NCBI GenBank assembly: GCA_005784505.1 | Contig: VCAZ01000092.1 | Location: 829,928 to 893,927 of the forward strand | Length of the DNA stretch: 64,000 bases | Reading direction: 5' to 3' | Origin: Bagarius yarrelli | Taxonomy: Eukaryota; Chordata; Actinopteri; Siluriformes; Sisoridae | Part shown: positions 12,635 to 25,648 of the stretch, one piece after another | How the letters are laid out: each line of letters begins with the position of its first letter | Position numbering within the stretch: position 1 is the first letter of the stretch | Position numbers and translations under genes: made by a program | Notes under the pieces: generated by a model | What the model was told of the DNA's origin: nothing | Database searches by the model: none | Seen by the model: the letters and a program-made list of their open reading frames with translations, nothing else

Positions 12635-13690
12635 CAATGGCGGACCGTGCATTTGGTACTGGGCCTTCAGTGAGGATTTACCCGACTGATACACCTCTTA
12701 ATACCACCACAATCACGTCACATTTATAGAAACTCAATACTATACAAAAACGCAATATACACAGCGTGACATTACAGAGAAAGAGACGTTTCACATATTT
12801 AGGATAAAAAACATTTTTATTAAAGCAAGAAACCCTTATAAGACTCCAAACCTCTACACTACAACTACAACTGTACCACAAACCACATCTGGAGCAGAAT
12901 TAATAGTTATCTTATAACATCACAATAACATAAAACAATTAAATAAAATATATAATACATTCAAAGGCTGGAAGTGGTGAACAAACCCTTTTTGGGCTAA
13001 GACAAGCTAGTTAGTTAGCTATGAGTGGTGGCTTATGGTTAAGGTGTTGGACTAACAACCTGAAGATTTTGGGTTCGATTCCCAGTTTCACCAAGCCACC
13101 AATGCTGGGCCCCTGAGCAAAGCCCTAAACCCTCAGTTGTATAAAAGAGATAAATGTAAGTTGCTCTGGATAAGGGCGTCTGCTAAATGATGTAAATGTA
13201 GTTAGCCGACCTCTTTTCACAATTTCTTTTCTGAAAAAGAACTTCTCCGTCAGCCATTGTAGGCATAAAATTTTAACTTAACTGTTTTAATGTGTGCAGA
13301 TCGCTACAGACATGTTTTGCTAGTCGAGCCTGGCTGTAACAGTTTTGTTCTGATCAACCAATCAGAGGACGGAAAAATGCTGACGTTATTGTGGGCCAGC
13401 TATTGGTTAAAGAAACAGTCTCACTGTTAATATAGTTTTAGTTCCATAAACAGCACTACTGATTCTAAAGGCGTTGGGCAGATTAGATTAACATGGCAAC
13501 ACATAGAAACTGAAATCTGATTGGACAAAACATCTAACATCCATATACATGTACTGGAAGCAGTGCAGCAAGATACAATACAATTTTACAGAACAAATAT
13601 TAGAATTTAGGTTGTACTTGTGGGTCAGTGCTTCTGATAGTGTTATAGGTCAGCAGAGAAGACCTTACTGGCCCTGACGGCCCACCACTG
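12635..13690. mobile_element. hAT-like element Z, copy 1
   Basis: Its ends caatggcggaccgt and, inverted, cagtggtgggccgt are typical CAGTG hAT termini. The flanking octamers aagtagac and cattagac agree at 6 of 8. No transposase frame was seen. It contains a SINE at 13023. Confidence 0.7.
13023..13200 (+). mobile_element. SINE family A inserted in a hAT-like element
   Basis: It is full length and flanked by direct repeats tagttagc. The related element at 49,617 lacks it, so the empty site is seen. Confidence 0.8.
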
Positions 13691-14999
13691 CATTAGACAT
13701 TATACCACCACCACTGCTCATTAGTGTAGGGTGTTACTTTGAAAATCCCCCTTCAGACACTATTATGCATATGTTATAACCACACGCCGTGTATGACTAT
13801 ATTCTTTCCAAGTTACACAGCTATGAGGTAACACTGTCCACTCAGCACAGAACCGGCCATAAATAACATTCACAACATTATATCTGGGGTCCAGACTATT
13901 TATGACTCATTCGCTTTTCCTTCTCTCTTTCACTTATCCAGATAGAAAAAGAAAAATGGAGAAACTAAGGCAGCAACACAGTCTTTAGTAGGGATAAAAA
14001 AAATAAAAGCTTTAAAAAGAAAGGTTTGCTAAGAAAGACAAATAGAAAGAGGGGTGGAAAGGTGAGTGTAAGTCAGTCACATCGCTGCACCTAGTGCCAA
14101 ACTGCTGCCACATCCTTTGAATAGACCTCTAGTTCCTTCACAGCTCCTGGGAGGCACTTAGCCTGAATAAATAGCCCTCTGTAGGGGTTTATATTTGGAA
14201 AGTATGAATGCTAGATGTTATCGCCAAATTAGAGTCTCCTTCGAGCTCGAGACAGAATTTAATTACCAAGACAAGGCCACATGCTGACGTACGATGAAAC
14301 TTACAAATAAAGAGATTTGTTGTAAAGGTTACACCCTCCAAATACTTTAGACTGTTTCTGACTAAGACATAAACAAAATACTGAGATATATATATATAAT
14401 ATATATATATATACAATAAAGACATAATGGACACTGTAGACATGTTTATTTTAAAGAGTCCTATTTCTAACCCTTAGCCCTACCCCTTTCTACCTGCGTT
14501 GCGAGAGGTAGGAGTGTCTCGTTTCTCTTTTGGGTAAAAGCGTAGGGGTAGAAGAAAGGGATATATTAGCTACAGTGGAAACATGGCTGCCCAAAAAAGA
14601 CCGAGGGGATTCACAAATTAGTATTTTTTGGCATTAACAAGGAATTTAACAACAACAATAATCTGTTTTATTACATCTAATGCTTGTGCTCAAATTTTAC
14701 TGTCATGTTTCTTTAAAGGAATGCTTCAAAAATAAAAATTGCTAAAGTTCGCTAGCGTTACACAGCTGCACAATAGTACCACATCATATTTTATGCTGGA
14801 TAACGTCACCTGAAGACTCCACAGGATATCCTGTCAGAAATAAAAGTCTAGTGGCAGAAAAAATTAGCTTTTTACCACACGTGATAACGTGTACTGGTTT
14901 GTAACAGTGGAGCCCCATTTCTTTAGGGGGGAATATATTTCATCCCTATCCCTTGTCACCCTGTTTTTAAGGGCCAAATGAAAGAAATCTATCCACTAA
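13691..14999. other. no gene seen; possible diverged DNA element
   Basis: aacccttagccctacccc (14,470) and the inverse-like ggggaatatatttcatcccta (14,930) might be ends of an old element. Evidence is weak. Confidence 0.35.
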
Positions 15000-15330
15000 C
15001 CTATCCATACATCCATCCATCCATTCATCCATGAACCAACCTATCCATTCATCTATCCACTAACCTATCCATACATCCATTCACCAACCTATCCATCCAC
15101 CAACCTATCCATCCATACATCCATCCATCCATCCATCATTCATCATCCATCCATTCACCAACCTATCCATCCATCCATCCATACACCAACCTATCCATCC
15201 ATTCACCATCTTTTCTTTCCCAGCAAATTTGTTGTGGGTTGATTCATATATAAAAACTGAAACCCCACAACCCCACAAACTGGATAAATGGTTGGATAGC
15301 TGGATGGATGGCTGGATGGATGGCTAGTTC
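15000..15330. repeat. ATCC/ccaacc array and inverted GGAT tail
   Basis: Plus-strand ATCC with caacctatccatc words (15,000-15,215) is followed at 15,285-15,328 by ggatgg and ggctgg words, the inverse form. Confidence 0.85.
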
Positions 15331-15914
15331 TGACACGTTAGAGACTTGTGTGATCTTCTGGCACGTGTGAGACTTTTGAAGTTATCCCCCTGAAGATATC
15401 AAAAAAGCCTGAAATAAATTGCCATGTAAAAGCTCAATGGTTCGATCTGCAATACACTTTAAGATTGAAAAAAAAACAAAAAATCACAGGTCTGAAAATC
15501 TGATTTAATGCCACATTTTGGCAAAAAAAATCTGATTTGTGTAACTTCAGTCTTATTTGTAGGTAATAACAGCTTTTATCACCAGTTTGTTTGGTCAGCT
15601 TTGAAAGCCAGTTTTTAGATCCACACAGGTGACACTAATGTCCACACACTGCTTTTATTCTAGTGCAGACAGGATTGTTATTTCAGCCACATGGGAGAAA
15701 GATTGTCAAGCCATGAAATGGACTTATTGTATGCAGCTCAATACAGGAGCATGTCTCACTCACCCAAAACAACTAACTGTCTTTGATAAAGAGCACTAAA
15801 ACATCGGTTTCTAACGCATCTGAAAACTTGTTTGCTCATGTTAAAGGAATAATTCCATTCTGTCATTAATTACTCATCCTCATGTTTATCCAAACCCGGA
15901 AGATCTTTTTTTAA

Positions 15915-16088
15915 TTCAATTCAGTAGTGTTTGTATAGCGTTGCTTACAATGGGCATCATCACAAAACAGCTTTACACAACCAAAGATATTATAACACAC
16001 AAATGAATCAGAAATCAGTTCCTGTCCCTGATAAGAAAAGCTGAGGGCGACAGTGGCAAGGAAAAACTCCCTGGGGCAGAAAAAGGAG
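15915..16088. repeat. dispersed repeat with agcgttgcttacaatggg / aaggaaaaactccct
   Basis: tttgtatagcg, aaaacagctttacac and ggcgacagtggcaaggaaaa are blocks of a common fish repeat. The reverse form is at 42,590-42,775. Confidence 0.5.
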
Positions 16089-16855
<767 letters not shown>

Positions 16856-17270
16856 CGAGTTAACTACTATGTTCAAGGCTCATAAAAGTACCAATATGAT
16901 TGACAAAGTAGCCCATGAGACATCATCTGGGTCAGTGCCAAGGCGTTGAACACATACTACCGTGAACGCGTGTCCACAAGCGACGCACTAGAGACGAAAA
17001 TGTGGAATAAAAGTTTTTTTGTGCAAAAAAGAAATTTGTAAAATTACAGTTGAACCACTGATGTCACATGAACTACTACATCATGGTACGTTTCTGGGCC
17101 TTAAACACGGTAGTTACTTAGCTGTCTATGGGAGGGTTCGAGAACCCGCAGATTATATCAAAAATATCTTACGTTATCTTCCGAAAATAAAAAAAAGGTC
17201 TTACATTTTTAAACCAACACAAGAGCAAGTAATTACTGACAGAATTTTTATTTCCGGGTGAATGAACTTT

Positions 17271-18925
17271 AATTACTGTCGAAACATATAATGCAGTAAT
17301 ACAGTGATGCTTTCAAAGTGGCAGCAAATAATGGTAGAACGTTATGAATGTGTGTGCTTGCCAAAATTACTAGGGTTACATCGTTAAAAACATAATCCGA
17401 AAGGTTAAAGATTCATTTAGATTGTTTTATTATTGTTATTTAACCATTTAACTGCCTGTGGCGGAGGTCAGAACGTTAAAAACACATTTTTGTCATTTTT
17501 TGATGTAGCTTACATCCAGTGTACAAAATGTCCAGTTACAAGCAAAGGCACAGTTTAGTACTTGCTTCCTTATTTTTTTTTTTCATTTTTCATGACTGCT
17601 TAATCCTGGTCTAATTAACCGTAGATCCAAACCCTATACTTCAAAAACCCTGAGCTTGAGTAGGACGTATTTACACACTCATTCGTTACTAGAGGAATTT
17701 TTTTTCACTTATCCACACCGGTATAGTTTTGGGAGGTGGCCATCCAACCTCGGGTTTAGGATGAGGTCGGAGACCTGGAATGTCACCGGCTAAAAGCTAA
17801 ACTGAGGCTCAGACTAGAACCCTAAAATGTCAATCTACGTTTTAATCCACACCCTACTTGTAATTAAAATATTTTCCATCTGTCCATTTTCTGAACTGCT
17901 TGTCTCATGCAGGGTCACGCTGAGTCTGGAATCTGTCCCAGGAGACTCAAGAGACAAGGCGGGGGACACCCTAGAGGGGGTTGGAACCTAATTGCAGGGC
18001 AAAAATGACACATTTACGAGCGGCAATCACTTTAAAGATGCCAATTAGACTACAATTCATGTCTTCTTAGGAATTCAGAGAACGAGAGAAAAAAATAAAA
18101 TGCACCAACATCCAAAATACAGAAATATTTCTGTGGATATGTTATTGAATAATCTTCAATTAAAGTTATATATATATTCTCGGTTACATAGCAATGTACA
18201 GCATAATTCTATTCTTCCACCATCTTTCCTTTGGTGAGGACAGATAGAAGACAGTAACTGGGTCAATGAGATTCATTTAATCCTAAAGCACCAGCTATGA
18301 GAGAGAATTTCTGTATATGTGTGTGTGCGTGTGTGTGTGTGTGTATTGCTGCAATTCATCATATTTTGTGCTGCCCTGAAAGCAGAAACAAGATAAGAGT
18401 AAATTATATGTATTTATACCGTAACTGTATGTATACTGGACAATACAGACTGCGGGAGACAGTAGGTCTCTGTTTATCAGACCCATATACTCATAATGCT
18501 TGTGTGGTGTTTACAAAAACCTCAATAAGCAGATGCCATATCACAACCAGGGAGATATATAAACCTTCTCTATCCCTCTCTCCTTCTGCTTTCTCCTTTT
18601 CTTCCCCCTATGAAACCTGAATATGACAAGCGCTTGTATAACAGCTTGCTCTGCTGGATAAATGCTTATCTCCGGCACATTGCTGGCACTACAGCTAAAG
18701 GTGCAGTCAAACAGCAAGGATCCACGGCTACCGAGAGATCAGTGGATTGTTTTTAACAATAACCAGTGGCAAATATAAAGGAACCTTATTTAAGACACAG
18801 CATGTAGGTTATATTCAGGGTTGGGATCCGTAGCCTATCCCAGGAAGACTCGGTATGAGCTATTATAACACCCTGCATTGTGCCATTGTACTACAAACAC
18901 ACAGATTCACAGTACAAAGACATAT
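17271..18925. other. no gene seen
   Basis: Apart from a diverged Mermaid-related piece at 17,872 and a short GT run at 18,318, nothing was recognised. Confidence 0.5.
17872..18001 (-). mobile_element. diverged Mermaid-related repeat
   Basis: The order gggtcacgctgagtctgga, gtcccaggagac, gggggacaccct and attgcagggc follows the 3' half of Mermaid-like repeats in reverse. It is well diverged from the other copies here. Confidence 0.4.
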
Positions 18926-19087
18926 TCAGGGGCAGTGGTGGCTCAAATGGTTAAGCCGCCAATGTTGATCTGAAGAACAGGAAGACCAGGGTTCAAGCCC
19001 TAACACGGTTAGTCGGGCACTGTATCATAGCTGACCCAGCGATCTGACCCCAACTTACTAAGATGGGATATGCGAAGAAAAAATAAA
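18926..19087 (+). mobile_element. SINE family B
   Basis: It begins cagtggtggctcaaatggtt (box A-like), has gggttcaagccc (box B-like) and ends ctaagatgggatatgcgaag with an A-rich tail. Confidence 0.6.
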
Positions 19088-19343
19088 GGCCTTTAGACAT
19101 TTAGGGTTTTATTTTTGGAGGAATCCAGGGAACCCTGAAAAATTGAGTACAGACAAAACACCACACAGACCTGAGCATGATTTCAAAATGGATACCAGGG
19201 TAATCAGCACTGGGGTGCTACCACCACCATGTAACAATAAATAAATTGTCAGCCATTATTTTCCCTGCACTCCTTTTTTAACACCGGGTCACCAATACCA
19301 GAGGACTCGGGGTACAACTTTGAAAGACGGGAAAACGTGCATA

Positions 19344-19396
<53 letters not shown>
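19344..19396. repeat. (GT)n microsatellite
   Basis: About 25 uninterrupted GT units. Confidence 0.95.
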
Positions 19397-19470
19397 TTTA
19401 ACATATTAAATATATTAAATGCAATTACAACAAAACTTTAATTCCAATTAAATAATTCATGGACAAAACT

Positions 19471-19812
19471 TAGTGGTTAGCACGGTTGCCTCACAGCAAG
19501 AAGGTCATAGGTTCGATTCCCAGACGGGGGCCTTTCTGTGTGGAGTTTGCATGTTCTCCCTGTGCTTCCGTGGGTTTACTCCGGGTTCTCCGGTTTCCTC
19601 CCACAGTCCAAAAACATGTATGTTAGATTAGGTTTTTTTAAATTGCCCAAAGGAGTGAGTGTAAGTGTGTGTGTGGCCCTGTAATGGACTGGCGACTTGT
19701 CCAGGGTGTCCCCTCCTGCCTTTCGCTCTTTCAAAGATGACTGGGATAGACTCCAGCAGATCCCTGTGACCCCGAATTAGGGAATAAGCGGGTATAGAAG
19801 ATAAATGAATGA
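19471..19812 (+). mobile_element. Mermaid-like SINE, full length
   Basis: It is the most complete copy: box A-like tagtggttagcacggttgcc, box B-like aggttcgattcc, the conserved central blocks and the tail ggtatagaagataaatgaat. Confidence 0.75.
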
Positions 19813-20195
19813 ATAGATAATTGAATTGATTGGTCTTATTACTGCTAATGCTCTCTGACCAACCGGCAAATGTAACACATGAATTATTATGGCCTATTTA
19901 TCTAATCGAAACACAAGAAAAACAGTATCATCGGCTGCAACTCGATATGAGGTGTGAATCAAACCCAGCTGATCTGTGTAGGTGTTATTGTTACTGACAG
20001 AATATCTGAGATCGGAAATGTCAGGCTGACCTGGATGAACTACATTCCATCTTGTTAGTGATGCTTGCTATAAATGAGGAACACAGACTAGATATTTACT
20101 GCATTGAACATGATGACTGAAAGTATAAAAAAGAGCAATTTTCTGTGAGTCACTGCTTTTATTAAGAAAGATTACTAGCACATTATTTTAAAGAG

Positions 20196-20438
20196 GCTGC
20201 GAGTTTGTCCCCCGGGTATTACTCTGGGTACTCCGTTTTTTTCCCCACAGTCCACAAACATGTATGTTGAATTGATTAGTGATTCTAAATCTGGCCCCAT
20301 GATGGACTGGTGACCTGTCCAGGGTGTCCCCCTCCTGCCTTTCGCCCTTTCAGAGACGGCTGGGATAGACTCCAGCTGATCCCTGTGACCCCGAATTAAG
20401 GAATAAGCGGGTATAGAAGATGAATGAAAGAATGAATC
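20196..20438 (+). mobile_element. Mermaid-like SINE, internally shortened
   Basis: It starts within the central block (ctgcgagtttgtcccc) and lacks the tRNA head and part of the spacer. The 3' end is intact. Confidence 0.65.
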
Positions 20439-21535
20439 CTCACCTGCCATCATTTGCAACTATCTAAGTAGATTAGTACTTGGTTGTCTCTGTATTTAAA
20501 TACTGACCGCATGCAGCAGGCATCTATTTAGGGCAGTAAATTAATCCCCACTGGAGACATGTGGTGTGTCATGGGTAGTCTGTACACATCTGTTTTCATG
20601 TGCTGCAGCTATAAAGAAAGGACGGATAGAGGGATGAAGGGATGTGACGATAGAAACGGTCCCATGATGAATGGTGGAGAGTCAACACAGGCCATTTTCT
20701 AGGGCAAAGCCAGAAAAGAAAAGGCAGAAAGGCAGAAAGTGTTGTTTTCTAGGGCAGACAGGGAGATAACTAAGAGAAATAAAGTTGGAAGAGGAGTGTG
20801 TGTGTGTGTGTGTCTACGACATGTGTGTGTGTGTTTCCTGAGGTCAGACTCGGTCGGTCTGTCTGTCAAGATAAACATGAGTGCTGAAAATAACACAACC
20901 CTGCAGCGGGATGTGTGGATAGCGCTCTGTCATATACACACACCACAAAAATGACTACACACTATGTAGATACCATTTTAACATTTATTCTAAATCATCC
21001 GGTGATGTTCTTCTCATCAAGTTCTGGAGAAGCTCCACCTTCTTTCTGGTCGACTTTGATCATTTTTCCACACACAGCCCTTTCCTATCTCCTACCTAGT
21101 ACACTTTATGGAGAATTCTGCCTATGTAAAACAATGCAGAAGATGTTTAAGCCTCCATTTTAGATGCTTCAAGAGTCTAACCTTCAAAGCTACAGTAACT
21201 GAATGTACAAGTGCACCCAGGGCACAAAAACGCTGCTTTAAGGGAAACTAATAGGCCCACCAAATGTTCATTTAATTTATTCGATAGAAGAAAATCTAAT
21301 GATGGCCTTATTTTGACAGCGTCCTTATTTTCCAGCATTTTTAGACAAAACCTTTAACAGTAATGTAGCTTTGGAGGTCGATCTCTTGAAGCATCTTGGA
21401 AACGTTGCCACAGTTCTCCTGGATTTATTCCCTCTCAGTTTGTTCTCTTTCTTCATGTCATTCTAGACAGATTGGATAATGATGATGATGATGAGATTAT
21501 ATCTATATGTGGAGCACTGGCTGTAGGCGTCTGGT

Positions 21536-21641
21536 GGGAAGTGATGGCTTGGTGGTTAAGATGTTGGACTGATACCAGAAAGACCGGAGTTTAATTCCCA
21601 GCACCACCAAGACACCCGCGGGGCCCCTGAGCAAGGCCCAG
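21536..21641 (+). mobile_element. SINE family A, 3'-truncated
   Basis: It has the tRNA-like head and gggcccctgagcaaggccca and then stops. A reverse-oriented piece lies nearby at 21676-21727. Confidence 0.6.
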
Positions 21642-21675
21642 TCTAATAATTTTAGCCATCACTGAACATTGCATT

Positions 21676-21727
21676 TGTACAGCTGAGCAGTTTGTAGGTT
21701 AAGGGCCCTGCTCAAGGACCCGGTAAT
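21676..21727 (-). mobile_element. SINE family A fragment
   Basis: It contains a 50-bp piece, ctgagcagtttgtaggttaa to gctcaaggaccc, the middle block in reverse. Confidence 0.4.
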
Positions 21728-22206
21728 TGCATAGTATAGCTAAATATTAGCTATAAATATTTGTATTGCATGGTAATAGCTTGGTGTTACTGGGAATTAA
21801 ACCCATGATCATCTGCAGGAACCACTTTATCCTGGTCAGATTAGTGAATCAAAAGGACTATTTCAAAAAGACTGCGTGGGAGACAGACTTTGGGACACTT
21901 TGCATTATGCTTTAAGAGGAAAACCGCACAGAAGTGATGAAAACATGCACAACTTCTAATTTACACTAAGCAGAGATGCTACACACTTCTTTTAATTTGG
22001 GAGAAACAGCTTCAATGTCTACAATATAGCTTTAATTCTGTGCTAATGCACATGCGGATTCACACACGCAAATACACTCAATGCAAATGTACATCTGCAA
22101 AGCTGACGCTGAAGTTTAACCCTTTCGTTTATTGGAGGATTGAACCAATAATTACTTCTTACTCTTCTTACCCTTTTATTTCACTGTAAATAATAGAAGA
22201 ATAAGA

Positions 22207-22600
22207 CTTTATTGGTCTCCACAGCGAATCATCTGTCTCCACCTAACCCTATTCTCTACATCCTCTTCACTCACACCAACTAACTTCATGTCCCTCGTTT
22301 ATCACATCCATATACCTCCCTCTTTGTTCTTCCTCTTTGTCTTCTGTCTGGTAGCTTCATTTCTAACTTCCTTCCTACCAAATATATTCACTATCCCTCC
22401 TCTGTACATGTCCAAACCACCTCAATCTGACTTCCCTGACTTTCTTCCCAAAACATCTAACATGAGCCGTCCCCCTGATGAACTCGTTACTAATCCTGTC
22501 CAACCTCCTCACTTCCAAAGAAAACCTCTACATCTTCAGCTCTGCTACATCCAGCTCTGCCACCTGTCTCTTCCTCAGCACCACTGTCTCTAAAACCATA
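22207..22600 (-). mobile_element. LINE reverse-transcriptase ORF 3' part (RTE-like), decayed
   Basis: On the minus strand it encodes pieces such as ISNEFIRGTAHVRCFGKK, VREVRLRWFGHVQRRDSEYI and a final RWRQMIRC-like stretch. These are the C-terminal part of a non-LTR retrotransposon ORF, probably RTE-type. Frameshifts break it after YI. The tandem array at 22,600 follows directly in the same frame. Confidence 0.7.
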
Positions 22601-23030
22601 TATCATAGCTGGTCTCACCACTGTCTCTAAACCATACATCATAGCTGGTCTCACCACTGTCTCTAAACCATACATCATAGCTGGTCTCACCACTGTCTCT
22701 AAACCATACATCATAGCTGGTCTCACCACTGTCTCTAAACCATACATCATAGCTGGTCTCACCACTGTCTCTAAACCATACATCATAGCTGGTCTCACCA
22801 CTGTCTCTAAACCATACATCATAGCTGGTCTCACCACTGTCTCTAAACCATACATCATAGCTGGTCTCACCACTGTCTCTAAAACCATATACATCTAGCT
22901 GTCTCACCACTGTCTCTAAACCATTACATCATAGCTGTCTCACCCACTGTCTCTAAACCATGCAATCATAGCTGGTCTCACCACTGTCTCTAAACCATAC
23001 ATCATAGCTGATCTCACCACTGTCTTGTAC
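22597..23030 (-). repeat. 36-bp minisatellite made from LINE coding sequence, array 1
   Basis: About twelve units of accatacatcatagctggt/ctcaccactgtctctaa (36 bp) are present; eight or so are identical. The minus strand reads [12 protein letters not shown] repeatedly, a 12-residue piece of the reverse-transcriptase ORF. The right end is anchored in LINE sequence too (KGTVYKTVV at about 23,005-23,045). The array thus sits inside one LINE copy. Confidence 0.85.
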
Positions 23031-23049
23031 ACCGTCCCCTTAATTCTGA

Positions 23050-23560
23050 ATATAATAATACCAACTATTGCGATATTTTTACGATAGTGTATCGATATTT
23101 TAACCTCTAGTATCGATACATTAATTAAATGACATTTTTTAACTGATTTATGTGTTTATGTTAATATTTAGGTAAAACCCTCAGTACGTGTCAACGATTT
23201 TCTAGTCCGCTTCTGTAGATGTCACTGACACATACGGCCATCGTCATCTGTTTTATGGTTTTTTAAAGTATTGCAATATGAATTGTATTGCAATATATCA
23301 ACGATCTATTGTATCTTTGTATTGTGATATGTATTGCATTATAAGCCCCCATTGTCAATATGCTGTATGTAGCTATACTTATGCACATTGTACCCGAATT
23401 AAGGGGCCTTTGTCTTAGCGCGTGTGTTGCGATAAAGTCACATGACATGCTGTGGCTCAAATATGCGAATATATTTAATATATCTACAGTCATTTGCAGA
23501 TATATTTAATATAATATTTGCATTAGTTCGTGTTAATATATCGAAACACTACCAATATAT
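23050..23560. mobile_element. AT-rich inverted-repeat element W, copy 1
   Basis: gtgtatcgatattttaacct, tcgatacattaattaaatga and cactgacacatacggcc-like text are shared with 33,283-33,590. tatcgatat motifs occur at both ends. Confidence 0.45.
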
Positions 23561-23888
23561 TTTATTAATTAAATACACAAAATAGATTTGCTTTAAATAG
23601 TACAATCGACTTAAAGTGTTAATTGGAAATCCACAATAATACACAGGTCATTGCATCCTTGGGAAGCACAATGTCAAATGTCTCAGCAGATCAATGAGAT
23701 TACTGGGTCGTTGCCTTGAACTATTTTGAGCCAGATCGATCACTGATTTGACAGATGCCTGTGTTAGCAGAAATTCATAATCTGTAGGTTGATGTGCGTC
23801 TATCGGACCTGTACGCTTGTCCTTTCTTACACAGCACGTCTAAAGAATTTAAATCTGCTTTAAAATGTCTACACAGTTCTGTTTCGAT

Positions 23889-25648
23889 GGTGGTCCAGTA
23901 GTGCACAACACATTTAAAAAGCACACATTATTTCACATCACAAAAGAATTAAGACAAAACACAACGGGATCAAGGCGAAACGCAAAGGAACCAAGGCAAA
24001 CTAACGGAATCAAGGCAAAACAAAATGGAATCAAGGCAAAACAAAATGGAATCAAGGCACTAACAGAAATCAAAGCAAAAAACGCAAAAAACGGAAAAAA
24101 ACCAACGAACGAAGGAAATGGAATCAAGGCAAAACGCAACAGAACAGGCAAAAAAACAACATGCAAACGGAACCAAGGCAAAACGCAAACAGAATCAGGG
24201 CAACAAACTAACCAAGGCAATCAAGGCAAAACAAAATGGAATCAAGGCAAAAACGCAACAGAATCAAGGCAAAAACGCAACGGAATCAAGGCAACAAAAA
24301 ATAAAACACAAACAAACTACAAGCAAAAATCAGCAAAAGAACTAAAACACAAAAAACAAATAATCATGCAACACAAGCAAATCAAGGCAAAAACAAACAA
24401 TCAAAAAACGCAACGGAATCAAGGCAAAAACGCAAAAGAAATCAAGGCAACTAACGGAATCAAGGCAAACAAAATGGAATCAAGGCAAAAGCGCAACGGA
24501 ATCAAGGCAAAAACGCAACGGAATCAAAGGCAAAAAACGGCAACAGAATCAAGGCAAAACTAACGGAATCAAGGAACAAAAACAAAATGAATCAAGGCAA
24601 AAACGCAACGAATCAAGGCAAACTACGGAATCAAGGAATTCAAGGCAAAAACAAATCATGGAATCAAGGCAAAACGCAACGGTAATCAAGGCAAAAACGC
24701 AACGGGAATCAAGGCAAAAACACACGGAATCAAGGCAAACGCAACATGAATCAAACCGGGGCAAACTAACGGAATCAAGCAAAAACGAAGGAATCAAGGC
24801 AAAACGCACTAAACGGATCAAGCAACACTAACGGAAAGGCAAAACAAATGGATCAAGGCAAAAACGCAACGAATCAAGGCAAACTAACGAATCAAGAATG
24901 GCAAAACAAAATGGAATCAAGGCAAAACGCGAAGGAACCAAGGCAAACTAACGGAATCAAGGCAAAACAAAATGGAATCAAGGCAAAAACAAAACGGAAT
25001 CAAGGCAAAACGCAACGGAATCAAGGCAAAAACCCAACAGAATCAGGCAAACTAACGGAATCAAGGCAAAAACGCAACGGAATCAAGGCAAAAACGCAAC
25101 AGAATCAAGGCAAACTAACGGAATCAAGGCAAAACAAAATGGAATCAAGGCAAAACGCAACGGAATCAAGGCAAAAACGCAACGGAATCAAGGCAAAAAC
25201 GCAACGGAATCAAGGCAAAAACGCAACGGAATCAAGGCAAATGCAAAGGAACCAAGGCAAAATAACGGAATCAAGACAAAATGCAATGGAATCAGGGCAA
25301 AAATGCAACACAATTAGGTTGAAACGCAACGGAATCAAGCTAAAACACAAGAGAATCAAACTGAAACACAATCAAATCAAGTCGAAACACAACGGAATCA
25401 AGTCGAAACACAACAGAATCAAACTAAACTGAATCAAGTCAAAACAAAACTGAATGAAGCAACACTGAACGTAAGTAAGCCGAAACACAACACAATCAAG
25501 TCAAAACGCAACGCTTTCACATCGAAACGCAACACAATCAAGTCGGAAACACAGCAGAATCAAGCTTGTGTTACGACCTGATTCAGCTGCGACCTGAACT
25601 TCTGTTTTCTTTTTAAATGTTGTTGTGTAGTGCACTAACAGGGCCACC
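23889..25648. mobile_element. inverted-repeat element filled with a 21-bp minisatellite
   Basis: The left end ggtggtccagtagtgcacaa..acatttaaaaag and the inverted right end ggtggccctgttagtgcact..aacatttaaaaag agree over most of 40 bp. Almost everything between is the tandem repeat described at 23,945-25,575. No protein domain is present; the open frames are translations of the repeat (NGIKAK units). Confidence 0.65.
23945..25575 (+). repeat. purine-rich minisatellite, 19-22 bp units
   Basis: The core is ggaatcaaggcaaa followed by one of three endings: aacgcaac, ctaac or acaaaat. These alternate in short recurring sets, which suggests a higher-order unit near 60 bp. Units at the right end drift to ggaatcaagtcgaaacacaa. 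About 75 units are estimated by eye. Confidence 0.85.

Larger units (their letters stand above)
20439..22206. other. no gene seen
   Basis: It contains short GT runs at about 20,795-20,835 and two SINE fragments. No exon of mtcl1 was recognised. Confidence 0.5.

Noticed and set aside
17019..17261. An 80-codon plus-strand frame containing YGRVREPADYIKN as an exon
   Set aside because: The nucleotide sequence matches the inner part of a common fish inverted-repeat element, whose terminal repeat follows at once.
22490..23030. Tandem direct repeats as a CRISPR array
   Set aside because: Units abut with no unique spacers, the sequence is LINE-derived, and the genome is vertebrate.
23865..25432. 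Lys/Gln/Asn-rich frames (NGIKAK repeats) as a possible repeat protein
   Set aside because: The frame changes with unit length (19, 21 or 22 bp), so no stable reading frame exists, and the inverted ends suggest a mobile element.
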